The notes under the pieces are model-generated. The model saw only the letters and a program-made list of their open reading frames with translations. It had not been told where the DNA came from and ran no database searches. 64,000 bases of DNA, from NCBI GenBank assembly GCA_013397865.1, contig VZTI01000615.1:62001-126000 (forward strand). The letters run 5' to 3'. The position numbers and the translations under genes were made by a program. Every line of letters begins with the position of its first letter. The stretch's first letter is position 1. The stretch comes from Struthidea cinerea. Its lineage: Eukaryota; Chordata; Aves; Passeriformes; Corcoracidae. Below are positions 1 through 14,740 of this stretch, piece by piece.

Positions 1-2066
1 CACAAGCTTGTCCAGACTTTTCAATTGGATAGAAATCTGTCTGCAGCCTGGATAGAAATCTGTGTGCAGCCATTCCATCCAGCCCAGGATGTGAACATTG
101 ATAGAAATTGGCTGAGAAACAGCTCACTTCTGTTTTTGCAGATACCTCGCATTTCACAGGATTAACCTTGACACTTGGATTTCAGAGGTAGCTTCCCAAG
201 TTTTAGCCAAACTAATGTACGTCTGTCAGGGTCACCCATTTACATTAACTGAATCCCATCTGTGAGGACGGACAGTCTCTCCCATGCTTTCCTTTCTCTG
301 CCTGGAGGGCTGGCCAGCGTGGGAAGTTGTTATTCACACATGTATTAGCATACCTACTTATTTGTAAAGGTTACTTAAAATGGAGTGTATTAGCAGAAAG
401 TGACACAGTCTTACATTTCAATGTTTCAAAAGCAAGAATTGTTGTACAGCCGAGTCACCATCAAAATTCATAAAACCCCCAAACCTATTTAGAGAGGTTC
501 AGAAACATGAGCGGTTGTTTTATCTGACATCTTTTCTCCCAACATGTCTCATGATTCCCATCAGCAAGTTGTCCAACAGTGGTGCCATGCCCAGCCACTA
601 TCTATGCCAAGAATTAACACCTCTTAAGTCACCTCCCCTCTTCTTATCTCACATCCATCTCCAGCCCACACCTCCTCAACCAGCAGCCCAAACATCTGGC
701 CACCTTCATTGGAAACTGCCTCTTATCCAGCCTAATTCCCACAGCTCGATGCCCAGCTATGTTCCTGCCCTAATCTCTAAAGGCAACATTTGCTTGAGTG
801 TGTTGACATCAAATCTCATTATTGACTTTAAGGAGAGCATCAAGAAGAGTTTCCTTCACTTCATCTTGTCTTGATGAATACAGACAACAAGCCCTGGCAT
901 TTACCTTTAATTATCATGAATAATGGCAAACTTTGGGAGATAACCTGGAGTTTCATCCAATCTGAAGTTAGACCTAAACCCAAACTAAATACTCCTTAAC
1001 ATTTTTGGAGGCTGTACTCAGATGCGGGGCTTTGGTTTCACTTTCCCTGTAAACTGATTCTGCTCCCAAGAGTGCTAAGATATGTTTTGCTTTTTATTCT
1101 AGCATTTTTTCCTCAGATTTCACTCCTTACAGAGCACTCTCTGAAGAATTACCTTGTTGTCTCATTTGGGTCAGTCAGAAATACAAAAAAACAACCATAC
1201 ACATCTACTTTATTCTCTTTTTTGTGTTGGGGTTTGATTTGTGGTCTTCTGTTTAGGTTTTGGGGTTTTTTTGCAAACCAATGTGTCTTTTTAACAGTTG
1301 ACATTCATATGTTCCTGCCCTTTCTTTGTAGTTATGTGCATCTTCCCTTTGTCATTCTTAATGTGCTTTTCCCTTTAGCAAGCTAAGAAAAGACTCTTAT
1401 ATGCAAGAGATCCAAATTTGTGCTAGAAAAAGAAGACTATAGGAACATTTCAAAAGGAAAAGCAGACAAGGTAGCAAAAGAGCCTATTGTCTCTACCATC
1501 AGTCCCCAACCACTTAATAGGGTGCTCCATATGCAGAATTGGCATAGTCTTTCACGCTGTGTATCACAAGAATAAATTCATTTGGCAATTAATAAATCCT
1601 TCCACTGTTTCATTTACCTTTCTGCTTAAGGAAACAAAAGTTTCCTTGGCAGTCTCTCTGATCTGTATTTAGTACACCAGTTACAGAATAAAATGTAAGA
1701 CTGAACAAAGCTAGTGGTGTGTGACTGCTCCTCCAGGTGCCAGCACTCCCGTGGCTCAGGTGAGAGCAAATGGGGGCAAACAGCAATCCCATCTTCTCAG
1801 CACTCATCCTATGTAGGCTGCTCTTATCATGGAGTCACTGTGCAGCAGGGTGAAAGCTGCTCAACAAAACCACCAGCTTCTCCCAACACCACGGGGATAT
1901 CTCATCTCCACTTACAGCTGTGCAGTTATTAAGCACCTGCTTTGATATCGCATACTTTGTTGTTTGTGAATGTGCAGTCAGTTCAATTGGAATGTATATG
2001 AATATGAACCCAGCCCAAGACCCTATTTCCAGCCTCAGCCTCTACTCACTGGTCCTGCTGGGGGGG
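1..2066. other. Unique non-coding stretch with a short tandem duplication
   Basis: No gene is supported here. The only structure seen is a 23-bp direct tandem duplication at 26-71: two copies of a unit starting TGGATAGAAATCTGT, with a partial degenerate third copy near 105-115. Open frames such as the one at 515-874 are short, lack recognisable domains and have no convincing splice or promoter context. Confidence 0.6.
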
Positions 2067-2094
2067 NNNNNNNNNNNNNNNNNNNNNNNNNNNN
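2067..2094. other. Assembly gap (28 N)
   Basis: The gap follows a run of six G and precedes a GAAA-rich purine tract. It was probably a sequencing stop at a G-rich or purine-rich simple repeat. The two flanks do not match each other. Confidence 0.95.
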
Positions 2095-2277
2095 GAAGAA
2101 AAAAAGAAAAGAAAATCTCTCTGGGGACTGGGCTTGTTTCCTATAGAGTAGTTTCGCAGAGGTGACTCTTTCACTAATCTGGTTGGCTGACACAAATTGC
2201 ACAGGGAACAACAGGAGGCTTGTCAGCACTGTTCCAGCATACAAATGAACGTAACAGACGGGTAGCAATAAACTCAC

Positions 2278-2509
2278 CTAAAGATAAAATTATGATCTTC
2301 AGTCATTGAGAAAGATGATAACTTAACCACAGGATGTATAGCAATTAGCTTCCTCAGCAGCCTACAGAAGCAATATATACAAATTACAAGATAATCTTCT
2401 CCAATTTGAAACCATTTAGGATCTTTAGCATCATATACTTGGACCAATTTAAATCTTAAAGTTGCTATCATCTTTTCTTCTTCCTCAGAGATAAATATCT
2501 CCACATTTT
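2278..2509 (-). other. Exon-like open segment, minus strand (low confidence)
   Basis: Read on the minus strand, this 232-base stretch is open. It is bounded by an acceptor-like TTTCACTAG on its upstream side and a donor-like TTTAG|GTGAG on its downstream side (complement of 2273-2277). The implied phase is 1 at entry and 2 at exit. The 77-residue translation is mixed and charged, with a run of four Glu followed by Lys; I do not recognise it. The surrounding open frame reaches about 158 codons, but one or two such frames are expected by chance in 64 kb, so it may be random or a non-coding exon. Confidence 0.15.
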
Positions 2510-2748
2510 CTAGTGAAACACAGTGAATGTTGTTTTTATGTGGCCTTACTGTATTAATTTCTTTCTTCAAGTTAGCTGGTTGAACTGTCACGAGCTCCCC
2601 AGGACTGTGCTTGCAAAGCACAAGGAGCTGGCCACGGCAATACCTGTGTTGGATTGCCCCCAGTGGCAAGGAATTGTAAAAGACTTCGGTAAAGAGAGAG
2701 AAATGAAAATTTCTGATTGAGAAATAGGTCGGCTGGTGGGAGGAAAAC

Positions 2749-2766
2749 AAATAAATAAATAAATAA
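2749..2766. repeat. AAAT tetranucleotide microsatellite
   Basis: About four and a half perfect AAAT units, directly visible. It is short enough to be of limited polymorphism. Confidence 0.9.
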
Positions 2767-3994
2767 CCCTCTGCATGTGGAAATCTTTAAGCTTTCATCC
2801 ATTTCTAGGAAACTGGAATGGGAGGAGCATGCCTCCTACTCCTAAAGACATCTGCACTGTGGGGATAAAGGGAAACGACTGCAGCACAAGGAAGGTTTTG
2901 GCAAATTAAAGCTTGTCAGAATCACACTGAGCTTCCCGTTGGTCTGGGTCTAGTTATACTTTCATTACAATTCTGTGTTTTTTTCTGCTATTCCCCTCTG
3001 GACATATAATACTTAAAAACTAGCACAAGAACTTGATTCTCTGCAGTGTACAAGTAGCCAAAGTATTTCTTTCTATGGCCTTCTTCTTCCTCCTGCCTTG
3101 TTTTTGACTTAGCATCTGGCAAAACTGGAAGAACCCTGGGACATAAAAATTCCCTTAACTGTGAGTAAGCCCTCATTATATGTCTTTCTTTATAAAACGG
3201 CCTGCTTGATTAATGCCTGTTCGCATGGAAAGTTTCTCCTCTCCTTTGCTCTCTCTTGCAATTGCTTTGCATTTCAGTGTCTTCTTTGGCAAGGGGGAAA
3301 AGCTGGATGCTGAGTTAAATCATGGCCCCTTTCTGAGATCTGGTGCTTTTGTTGTTCATTTCCATGGCACCAGGATTTCACCCTTATTCTTAACAACTAC
3401 AGCCTCCAACAGTGGCCTACCACACCACTTAAAGTCTCTGGAGCAAATGACCTGGCCCAAAGTTGCTGTTTAAAATACCAGCAATTTCAAAAGCCTGTTT
3501 AATTCATTAGGCTTTCTCCAGTCCACTCAGCCTCGTTCAGATTAATCCAGTAAGCTGTGTTCCTCCATGCTCTCTTGCCTTTTAAGTGACAAAACTTTCA
3601 ACTTTGCAGACTGAGAACTTAGCCCAGACAAGTCTAAAAATTAAAAATCCTTCCCTATTGAAATCTGAGGCTGATACTTGCATATATGATGATTTTAGAA
3701 GTACTGAATCTTTGCCATAGAAAGATGTCTATTTAAAATCTAGGCCAGGAGAATATCACTTTTTTTACAAATCAGTCTTACTTAAGTTTATGGCAACCAG
3801 TAACAGACCTGCAAACATTTACGTACTTGGCAATTACGGGCAGCTGTCTGGACACTCAGCCAATGGAATTAAACACTTGAGAGATTGCAATTCTATTATA
3901 TAATCTGGTTATGAACCTAATTACACCTCTTGTCATTGTTGACAATGTATGATTACAGAGACAAAAATCTTGGTTCTGCTAGTCAAATTCCATG

Positions 3995-4135
3995 GAGAGG
4001 TAAAGACAGGGAGAAGGAAGGGAAAGAAAACAGAAGAGATCAAAACAACTTTCTTCTCATTTAAGAAATGACTACCTGAGTCCAGGAAAAGAACAAAAAA
4101 GAAAGGGAAAAAAAAAACAAAAAGAAAATAACACC
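3995..4135 (+). repeat. Purine-rich to A-rich low-complexity tract
   Basis: The plus strand is almost entirely A and G from about 3995 to 4035 and becomes A-rich with scattered C and G from about 4085 to 4135. It looks like a degenerate simple repeat. No adjoining retrotransposon body was recognised. Confidence 0.7.
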
Positions 4136-7100
4136 AAATAAGAATACTTTAGGTCCCCTAAAATGCTAGAGATGATACATGGATAAAAAGGTATACAAGG
4201 CTTTTTTCAATTAATCTGTAAATAAACATGTGAAGTTGGAGCTTCCAGAAAACTAGCATGGAAAAAAATTATGAAATAAATTCTTGAACATAACACACAG
4301 TTACAGCTTTGCAAGTAAGGCGATACATTCCAGTACAGCATGGAGATGCCAAGGGTTCTCTCAGACAAAAGCAGATCTCTTTAGAGAATCAGAAGTCCTT
4401 TTTAGAAGCAACAACTGAATTCACTACCCTTTGTGATCTGCAGTCTCCTAGCTCCACATGTGCAGCAGATAACACAAAGCAAATTGTAAGCCCTCCATAT
4501 TTTCCACGGTGTTGCTTAGTTTGTATGCTTAATCCTTAGTTGCTGATTTTAAACTTCATTGGAATGAAAATTAATTTCTCAAATTATTACACTATAAAAT
4601 CCTGCATGCCCTGAAAGCGATGGCTTATTTTAATAATGATTTTTTTAAAATCAACCACTATCAAACATATTTCCAAAACAGTAATTGAATTTTAGGGGTT
4701 TTTTTTCTGACAACAATAAACCCCAAAGTCTAAGGAGTCTGTTTCTTGCAAAACTGAAATTTTAAACAAGTCTAAATTTTTTCCAGATCGTAAGTTACTG
4801 CACTGATAGAAAAAATTCAGGGACCTTACTAAAAAGGAAAATTTTATTATTTCTGTTTGTAGAGAAGATCGAGAGCCAGAAGTAACAAAGAACAAAACAA
4901 GTAACTTTTTAACACATACACAGACACAAACACAGAATTCTGCAAAATTTAACAGAGCAAGGAAAAGCTCATGATTTTTGAGCTTTTGTTCAGCAAGCTG
5001 CTACAAAATGAAGAAAGAAGAAGTAGCTAAAGAGATATTCTTTCATGGTTTCAGAATTAATATTCTATGCTGGCCCCAAAGACCCTGCAGGTCATGCTAC
5101 AAAGTTTACCTGTCTGCCCTGACTCACACATGTTTACGGCAAAAGGTAAGGATAGTGACAAGGCTTGCTCCTACTGTTACTTTAGTATTGCATGTTTTAT
5201 TCATTCTTTATTTATCTAGAAGTGACTTGGACACTCAGCTTGACTTCTATACGCCCCATAAATGAGAGAGGCACTTAAGTTTCTCTTGGTATAATTCTCC
5301 TTATCACCAATAATTTCTTCTAGCCCATGGCAGATGGACAGTAGAGGTAGGAAGGAGACCAGATTACTCTGTTTCCAATAATGCTATTTCCTCACTTTTT
5401 TATATTGATACTGCTGCTAACATTTTCTTTCCAAAGCCACAGGAGAAGCTAGTAGCTGCGAAGAATAAAATTAAAACTACACTTAGAAATGGTATCCTTC
5501 TCTTCTGATCAGTAACCAGTCAGCCCATATAAATTGTACTTGTGCCTTTGAATTTAAAATGTGACTGTACTCAGTCTCCAGAAAGCATAATTGAATTTGG
5601 AATTCACAAAGCAAAAGGGAAAAAATGGTATGTTAATGTTCCAACCTCTGTCAGTGTTTTAAATCTGGAAACTGCTATGCTTTTAAGCAAGACTAATAGT
5701 TCTGGAAGCAATACAGGTAGACTGTACTTAAACTAAATTGTGTATGATTCGTATTCTGTTCACTCAGAAATTCAATGTAAATGTTAGAAACTTTATGGAA
5801 AACAGGGCAGAAATGTGCTCAAGTATGCTTATGATGATCAGGTTTTAGAAAACAAAAGTTGCATGTACACCTCAGCCACTTTCACACTCGCAAAACAACA
5901 AACCCTGACTGGTAGTGCTGCGAGCTAACTTCTAATGAGCATTTAAAGTGTGATAGAAGATAAATCAGTATTTTTTTCTGTGAATAATCTTATCCTCTGA
6001 CCACAGAAATGTGAGCTGCCAACAGCTGGGCACATATACAGCCTTGAAAATGCCATTCCCTTTCATGGCTGTAAACCAAAACAATAAATCATTTCAGTAA
6101 GATCATTTTCTGTCTTCTGCTTGTTCCTACAAATAAAGAAAGGCATGGGCCTATCCCAAACAAAACCAAAACAAAATCATTTGGGGATTTAACAACAATA
6201 ATTTAATTTGTATTAACCACGGCACAACATAAACATTTTCCTCAAAGCTGAACCAATAACAGCTTACGCATATTTTCCATGTGTGGGGGGTTTTTTGTGT
6301 CTGCGAGCTGCTGAGACTGCTTTCATTAAAGCAAATTCAAAAAACCCACTTCCCATGTGAATCAGAGTTTCACATTTAAACTGCAGGATTCCTTATTTGA
6401 TGGTTTACTTGTTGATTGAATCAATATGGATGTTTAGCAAAGGTGGGCCAGCCAGGAAAATAGGGAACACATTACAAAACAGAAACACAGAAAAGTGAGA
6501 CTGAATTAGCATAGTGCCAGACCAAAGAGATACAACATGAGAACGTGTACTTTTTTATCCCCGTATTTCCATCAAAATCAATTTGTGACATGCTTCCATG
6601 CTCTATGAAGTAAACACAAGCTTTGAGGCAGGACTGTGAGAACAACCTTGCTTAGAGCCACTGTCAGAAAGTGATAAAAGACAAAGTACACGAGTTTCAG
6701 CTGTGGTGGCTGGTCTTGGCATTATCAGTGTACATCGTTCAAAAATCTGCATTAGTGAAGCCAATTGTTTACTTAAAATGACCTTGCAGTTGATACTGTA
6801 GCTTTTTTGTCTGTGAGCTAGGTGGTGGGCACGCTCTTGGAAAGATGGTAGGGTGGGTGGGAAACTGGGTGGTAAGGCTGGTGCTGCAAAATAAGCCACT
6901 TGCTGTAGTTGGGTCACCGGGACCAAGAGAATTCCTCATAAGGTGACACTGACAGACCTGTCAGACCCTCAAAAAACACAGCAGCAGGCCGTGTACAGAC
7001 AGCAGATATGGCACCCAGACCATGGGTTCGGCATCCCTACATACAGAGCTGAAGGGCTGAACGGCAGCTCTAGACTCAATTTCATCCCAACCCAAAGCTA

Positions 7101-10100
7101 TAATGAGCTCCACATGTCAAGACCTCACTTGCAGATGCCCAGTGTTTGCTGGACACCCAGGAGATTAAGGCACTTTTGAAAATGTCTCAGTCAGGATCTT
7201 TTAGTAGCCAGTCTTTTTCTTTGCCTTAGGTGTGAGCTCGGTACAATTGTTACCTCTGAATGCTTCTCCCATTGCAATAGGAATCACTCTACTGACTCAA
7301 TTTAACAGGATTTGAACTTGCGGCTGTTTTCTGCCAAGAAAGCAGAATCTTTCAGCTTTCTGCGCACAGGAACAGAGATGTTAAAATTAGCCACAAGCAG
7401 TATATTGCTCCCTGAATACAAGAGAAAGGTACTGCAATTTGCTGCACAAAGGCAATTATTTGAAAAATGAATCCAAAAGTAACAGATTTAAAGAAAGTGT
7501 TCTCTGGTTTGCCAAGACAACTACCATGCATGCAGACAGCACACAAATAGTAAAATGTGTACGTCCAGGTTTTGTTTGAGAACCCCTGTGAGGTCACAGC
7601 AGATAGCACTGTTACTTATTTCAGAATCTTACAACCAGCACTGAGATGCTTTTTAAGCTGTGAGACACAGAGCACACAGAAACCAAGGACACTTTCTATG
7701 TCTCTTATTGTTTCTGCTTGGTGGAGTAGCCATATCAGCTGTTAATGCTTCAGTTAATCCCTGTCCCCTTTCTGAGGCCATTGGAGGACCTGAGTAACTT
7801 CCACCAGTGCAGCAGGTTATAGCAATCATTGTTAAAGAATGAGGAGGTAGAGAAGAAAACACCCTCAGAGTTCCTGCTCAGTTGGATTCTGTTCAAACTA
7901 ACTGTGAGGCATAGCTGCAAAACCAGACCTTACAATATCCCAACTAGGTTGTTCCTGCTTCCCATTCCTAGGCCAGCAGAGGAGCCTGAGCTAAGACATT
8001 CACAGTCTTACCATGCTGGGGACAGAGTGTGAAATTGGAAGTGTGCAGTTTAAGGACACTGATTCCTATCTCTGTGTGCTGGTTCAACTTCCTAATCTGC
8101 AGAAAAATGAGCCCAGCTAAAAAAGAAGAGATTGGAAAAGTGTTGAGAGCCAGAGTTCACATGAAAACAGCTTGGTGCAGCCAGGACAGGGGTGGTGGAA
8201 AGTAGCAGAGGGAAGGCCGGGGGTGGGGACTTCCCATTGTGGATAGCAAGCTGCTATGGTTAGTGCGGACGTTTACAAAACTGTAGCACTAGTGTGTGCA
8301 AAGTCCTAAGTGTTCTTTCTCTCTCCCTCTAATCGAAAGCAGCAGATATTTTTAAAATGTAGAAGTATTCAGAATCATGAGCAGAAGCAGAATTTATCAG
8401 GACTGGTAAGCGCTTTTTGTCTTCCTCACAAACAAGTAGCTCTGTGAGCAGCAGATTCCATAAGCACCCGCATCTCAGGGCTTCCTTCCACCATGGGCAC
8501 TCAGAGGTCTGATAGGCTCCGAGTTCTGGGTCCTGCAGCCTGGAAACCTTCTTGCTGCCTTCTCCCTTCTACCTGACCACCTACTTTTGAGAACTTAAGA
8601 CACTTAATAAACCCTGGGCCACTGTCAAATTTGGTTGAAACATTCTGTGAGTTCATAAAAGATTGGCTTCACCATGTGGAAGGAGAGATTAACAATTAAT
8701 ACAGTCTGTCCTAATGCATAATGACTTTTTTCATTAGGAGGCAGGTCTAACAAAAAGATATAAACATGTTCCTGCTCTATTAACAACCATTTACAGGCCA
8801 ACTTATGCTTCTGGTTATATAGCTGTAAGCACAGAATCGCTCTGATTCACTAGTTAACCTCAGCGACAGCGAAAAATAACCTGAAGCACCAAACCAGACT
8901 GACATATACACACCACCTAAGCATTGCAGTTCTCTGACTAGCATGCAAGAGTGCATGTTTATCACAAACAATGGGGGCAGCACATATTAAATCTGAACGA
9001 GTCCTCACTTGTGTCTGGTAAATAAAAACATCTGAAATAGCAGGTTAGAATTAGGAGTACAGCATGGCATCTCTTAATTTTCCCTTTTTAGAAGCACACA
9101 AGAAAGAAGAATATTTATATATAGCCTAGAAAAAACTGTATTCTGCTGAGGTACAGCATTTTCACAGGACATTGCTAATCTAACAAACATCACAAAGTGA
9201 ACAAAGCAAAATTAATTTCCTTTGTTACTGACTACTGCTACATTATAGTAAAAGAATTATAAATCTGAGATAATTTTGTTCAACCATTGTTTTATGCCTA
9301 CTTTTGTATTCTATTGGATTTGAACAGGTTAATTTGTTTGCGTTCTCTTTCTAGACACTTTTCATGTCCTGGCTCAGTAACAAGGCTCCATTTTAAAAAA
9401 AGAACAAAGTCTCAACATCTTCTATAATTTTTTCCTTCATGCTACAGTTGCTTTAAAAAAAATAAAAATCTTAACAAGTTTAATATTTGGACTTATACTA
9501 GCTGGCGAAGTAAATTTCTCAGTAAATGACAACACTTCTTCAGAAGTTGTCTTCAGCCCATTTTTTAACACTTTATACCACTGCATTGCCACAGGCCCCA
9601 GATCATTTATTCTAGCTAGTTAGCTGAATTCTTGTTTCTACCTCTGCATTGACTGTTCTGACAGGAAAACCTGTTATTGCCAACAGAAAACCAAGATGTG
9701 ACTATGTTTAAAAAAAAAGCTTTATGAGCCCTCTCCTGACACAACAGACTGCACCTCCACTTGCCCTGAAAGCCACCTTGCTGGTCAGAGCAGCGCTAAT
9801 GTCTCCTGTGAAAGCAGGGAAGCCAGTCCCAGGCATGCAGCTTCTCCTAACTCTGAACTGGGGGAACTTGTGCTGTAACACTCCAGCAGGTGCTCAGCTG
9901 CTGGGGCAAACCAGCACCCTCTCCTGGGTCTGAACTAAGGGTTCCTAAGAACACAAAACTCCCCCAGGCAGCCTGCTCACCTTCTGCCCTTAATCAAGTG
10001 GGTTGCTGGCCTTTCATTTCACCAGTTGGAAGCCAGCAGGCAAGTCATGGGAAGTTTCCTCCCCAGCAGGTCCCAGCTTATGTTGTTCCAGTCCTAGGCT

Positions 10101-13100
10101 GGGCTGTAGCAGGAAGAAGGAAATGGCTGAAACTCTGTACTTAAGGAAAACAGGGGTGGGGTCACCTCCATGCCATCTCAGGCAAACCATCTATCCTACC
10201 TTCCAGCTGCAGACTAAAGATGACTGCTTTTATCTGCCGTTTCCATCATAACACTCTTCCAGCGGTCACCAGCACCTGGTGCAATGGGGCCATGCTATTG
10301 TTTGGAGTCTCCCAGTCCTACCCTCATACAGACAATAATAACAACAACTGGAAGCAAAGGCATAGCTGGGTCGCTTTAAAACCTGTGCACTGAATGTAAG
10401 TGTTCTCCAGTAGATCCAGTGGGATTTCCTGCAGCACATACAGCAGTGCACTTATACCCATGGTAACTGCCATTTGCACTAGCCTGCTTTCCATGAAGTT
10501 CAATCTGATTCCTTCCTAATAACAACAGAGTCATGTTGGATGACAGGTATTAGCCAATGAATTAATTAATCACACTGACAGAAATTTTGGGAAACAATAT
10601 TCTAGGATAGCAACACTAATCAAACTGGACAAGCAGACCCAGAGAAAGTGAGTGACTTGCCCAGAAACGTGTTTTTACAGTATTTAACGGTAGCAAGTGT
10701 TATTCTGAGACAGGACAAGGAAAGAAAATTTTAAGAATTACACACTAAGTCTAGAAAACACAACAACCATGTCCTGTTACCATTTCTGAAAGTCATTAGC
10801 TCCTTTCCCTGTGAAAAGTAACACTGAAAACTCCCCATGCTCTAGCACAGTAATGACAGCAATTCCTTGGCATCCTGTTCATGGATCACTGTCAACTTTC
10901 TGAATACACTCTGGGCTATCACACTGCCTTGTAACACCAACCTTTTAAGGCAGCATGGCTTTGCAAGCCGCTAGCGATCTGTGAAGCATAGCTGAGAATC
11001 ACTGCTCTTGATAATTTGACTTCAGCAAATCTTGAGTGGACTAATGACAGAGCTGCCTACACCCAAGGTTAAATTGTTCTGCTGGCAACAATTTTGGTGT
11101 TTGATTTCTAAAGCTGAGGCAAGTGGAATGATGATGAATCCAGTACTTCTTCACTCAGAGGTCATTCACTTAAATATCAAACCACTTCAGCTGTAACTCC
11201 TGGGATTTGACTCAGTGGTTCAGTCTGGAGTGCCTTGCAGTAGCAGTGGCAGCCTTGAGGAAAACAATGAGCCTTATCCTAAGCCTTCTCCTGGAATCAG
11301 ATTGCACAGTAACAAGGAATTCCTGGCACTGTGGTAAACAGTTCTCCCATGTCCAGGATATAACACCAGAACAGATGATAATAAATAAGCCACTTCAACA
11401 GGGCTGTGAAAAATGATCCATGACATATCTGTAGCAAAGCAAATGTCATCTCAGAATGGGCTTGTCTGGATGCCTACAGGAGAGCTCCAACTGTCGGGCT
11501 CAAATTCGCAGCCTATTCCTGGTACGGCGCTGTGAGCAGATTGGTGACTGACTAATTCTGCACAGTGGTTCCCTACCTATGGAGCGCTCTTTCCAGCTAT
11601 TAGTGTCACAGTGTATCAAACGGGCTGTCACAAACGTTTATCACCCTTTCCCAAACTCCGGCAGGTATCCAGCAGCAACTATTCAGTACGGATTAATGCA
11701 CACGGTAAATGTTAGCTCTCTGGTAGGCTGGACCAGCGCATCTCATTCAGGACAGAATTACAGCCCTCATGTATCTTGAGATCACTACAGACGCGTGGGA
11801 TTAGAAGTGCAGCTTGTTACATTAAAAGTCTCCCTTCATGTTCCCTTTAAGAGCTGTTCACAAAAGCCATCTCCAGCCTGATGAGACCATGTTTCTTTCT
11901 ACAAGCAGTGGAGAAGTGATCCCAATGGAGAAAAAGGTCATCCAGAACAGAAGCCCAACCTAACTGTCCCAGAGGCCTTCTCCCTATTCACTGCTATAGA
12001 GCCTTTGCAAATACTTCCTCATTTTATGCTGCCAGCTCCTAAGACTTTCTTGTGAATCTCAGAGTATTTGATGTTTCTCTTGAAGGACCTTTTCCTCAAG
12101 TCATTTAGTTTTCCAATAATCATATATTTTACCAAATATATACATACATATATAATTATCACAAAATACATAGGCCTTGCTGTTGTGGAGAAAACTTGAA
12201 AGTGTGAAGTCCAGACAGAAATCAAAAGGCCACATAAAACAAACAAGAAATTACCACAACTTTTTTAAAAGCCAAGCTCATAACATGTCATGCCTTTACA
12301 TTAGCAATACTAACTTTGTTTTACTGCAACAGTCTAAGAAGTAATTTGAACTTTGCAAATGGTATACTTACATTTGCCTTGTGTCTTTTTCCGAAGATTT
12401 TTTTAATAATATGTTTGGTTTTCTCAAATTCCCACATGTACTAGAATTTCATTTTATTTGTCACTTTAAGACAAAATTGGCTTTTGACAGCAGGGAAAAC
12501 TCTGCCTCCTTTTAATATCTGCACATGTAAGAATTATAATCAGTTTTCCCAAAACATTATGAGCATTGCCAGTGACTGACAGTCCCAGCTGCTTTAAGTA
12601 AAAGGGACTTCCAAAAGGTGTAAAACTCTGTTCATTCTCAACAAGCATCCAGTAAAACAACCATTTCAGAAGCCATTTCCTTATCTTTAAGGTTATGTCT
12701 AAAATTCTGGATGTTGTTCAGAGAAAGAAGCAGTCTTAAGTACATGCTGCCTTGTTAGCCAATGATTTACCGAACATTCCATTATTTCAGGTCAGTTCCT
12801 ATTCTCCTTTACCTGGATAATATGAATGGAATTCCTCTTGTATGCTGCTATGATCACCAGATGAAAAGAGGGAAACTGCTCCAACAATTTAGAATCATTC
12901 ACTTTTGTAAAGGAATGGATGATTCAATACCTGAAGTTTACCCTAAAACCACTACGTTTGAGGTGAAGAGGACTTTATTTCACTGTTAGAGCTCTTTGAA
13001 CTACCTCAGACTGGATTTTTAAAAGTTAATGCACATAACTAGTTAACTCCCATGTTCTCTGGTAAGACTGAAATAATGGAATTTACATTCAGTTCTTGGA

Positions 13101-14740
13101 AGAAATTTCACAAGGGGATCCCCCATACTACAGGTGGGCATTCAGCCAGTAGCAGTAACTTGCACGGCACGGGAACAGGTCTCCAGCTCATGATCTGCAG
13201 ACAAGGAACTGGCACTTCTGGGAATGCCATATCTTGCCCAGGCAGGCAAGTCCTAGACTCTCTCTGTTACAATCTCCTCTTTGTCTGATAGAGCTTCAGG
13301 TTGTAACATCAAGAGTTTTCCGACCTTCTACATCAGAGGAGGGGAGCAAAGGGATAACCAGTACATACAGGAGTTTATGACCTGTTTTCCTGACCCCGTG
13401 TGCTCCGTATCTTAAATGTTGTACAATAAAGGACCCCTAGGACATGGACCACAGGACATAGAGGAGATGAGGCTGTAACACAAGTTCTTTCTTCTGCTCT
13501 GTATTTTTCAGATATAATTTCTGTAGTACTTTGAGGAATAAAAAAAAACACCCATTTTATTTGACATGCTCTGTGGACCACAGTAGTCTGTTCTGCATAC
13601 CAGTGGTTACTTCTATTAGGAAATTACTCAACACACATTCAGTCTACATTTTCTTACATTAACCTATTGATCTTTCTCTTAGTCCCAACCTCTGGTTCAT
13701 ATAAATCACAGCCTTCTGGTTTCTGGCATTTAAATCTGAAGATGATTAACAGAGCATTGATGTAATCAACTTTCAGCTATTCAAAATGTATATACAGGGA
13801 CATTTTGTTTTCTGTTGCTTTTTCTAGACTTATTGTTATGGTGAATAGCATTCTTTATTTACCCTCAAAAGGAGGATGAAGAGTCTCCCAAGGGAAAGAA
13901 ACAACTTCCTAACACAAAAATAAAGCACTAGAGAATACAGGCCTGGCCCATGTATAAACAGATAGACATGACATGTAAGGAACAATGGGAAAATGCTTTT
14001 TCCCTTGGTAACTGAAAGTCACAAGCAGTGGCATGTACTATTCCAGTTCTTCCCCCTTTCCAAGGGGAAAAGAGGAAGCTTTTATCTCCAATCAAGTCCC
14101 CAAACACATTGTTTGATCTTATTGTACTACCTGAACCCTACAGTAATGTGACAGATAACATAGTTTCCTTGCACCTATACACACTTACAGCAGCAAGACC
14201 TTGTTAATTGTCACATAATTAGTTTACCCACATTCCATAACCTGAATTGGTATTCTTCATACCACTGGTTAATATATGAACCTGACACATAAATACACAG
14301 AGAAAGATCTGGAGTAACTGGTAAATACTTGGTCTGTTTAGCCACAGTGGGCTTTGGGCTGCCACAGCTGTAGGGCTGTCTGCATGCAAGTTAAGACAAC
14401 TGAATGGTTAAAGTGTGTATATACCATGTCAGACAGCCTTGTTATGAAAGAAAATATGGCAGTTCCATGCTTGTGGGAACATGAGTTTCAAGACAAGGCT
14501 ATAATCCCAGTAGGGAAGTCCTCAAAATTGGCAGAGTCACTGAAGCAGCTGGCTGCAAGGGTGGGATTTGGTTCAAGATTAAGGCACTTAATATGCAGTA
14601 AGCGTATTAATTCCTACTACAGTCAAAGGAGATATACTCAATATAGTCAATGAAGTTTATAAGGCTGTTCTGCTGACAGCTGATATGTGTCTACTCCAAG
14701 GTAAACCAAATTACTTGATTCCATAAACTGCATTGATTTA

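Noticed and set aside
515..874. 119-codon plus-strand open frame
   Set aside because: Starts without a good context, Pro/Ser/His-rich composition reflects base bias, no domain, no splice support.
8187..8235. Possible G-quadruplex in a G-rich stretch (GGGG, GGG, GGGGG, GGGG)
   Set aside because: Loop lengths exceed the canonical limit for the first tract, leaving only three close G-runs.
14560..14580. tRNA B-box-like GGTTCAAGATT
   Set aside because: Last bases do not fit the B box and there is no A box or cloverleaf-capable sequence upstream.
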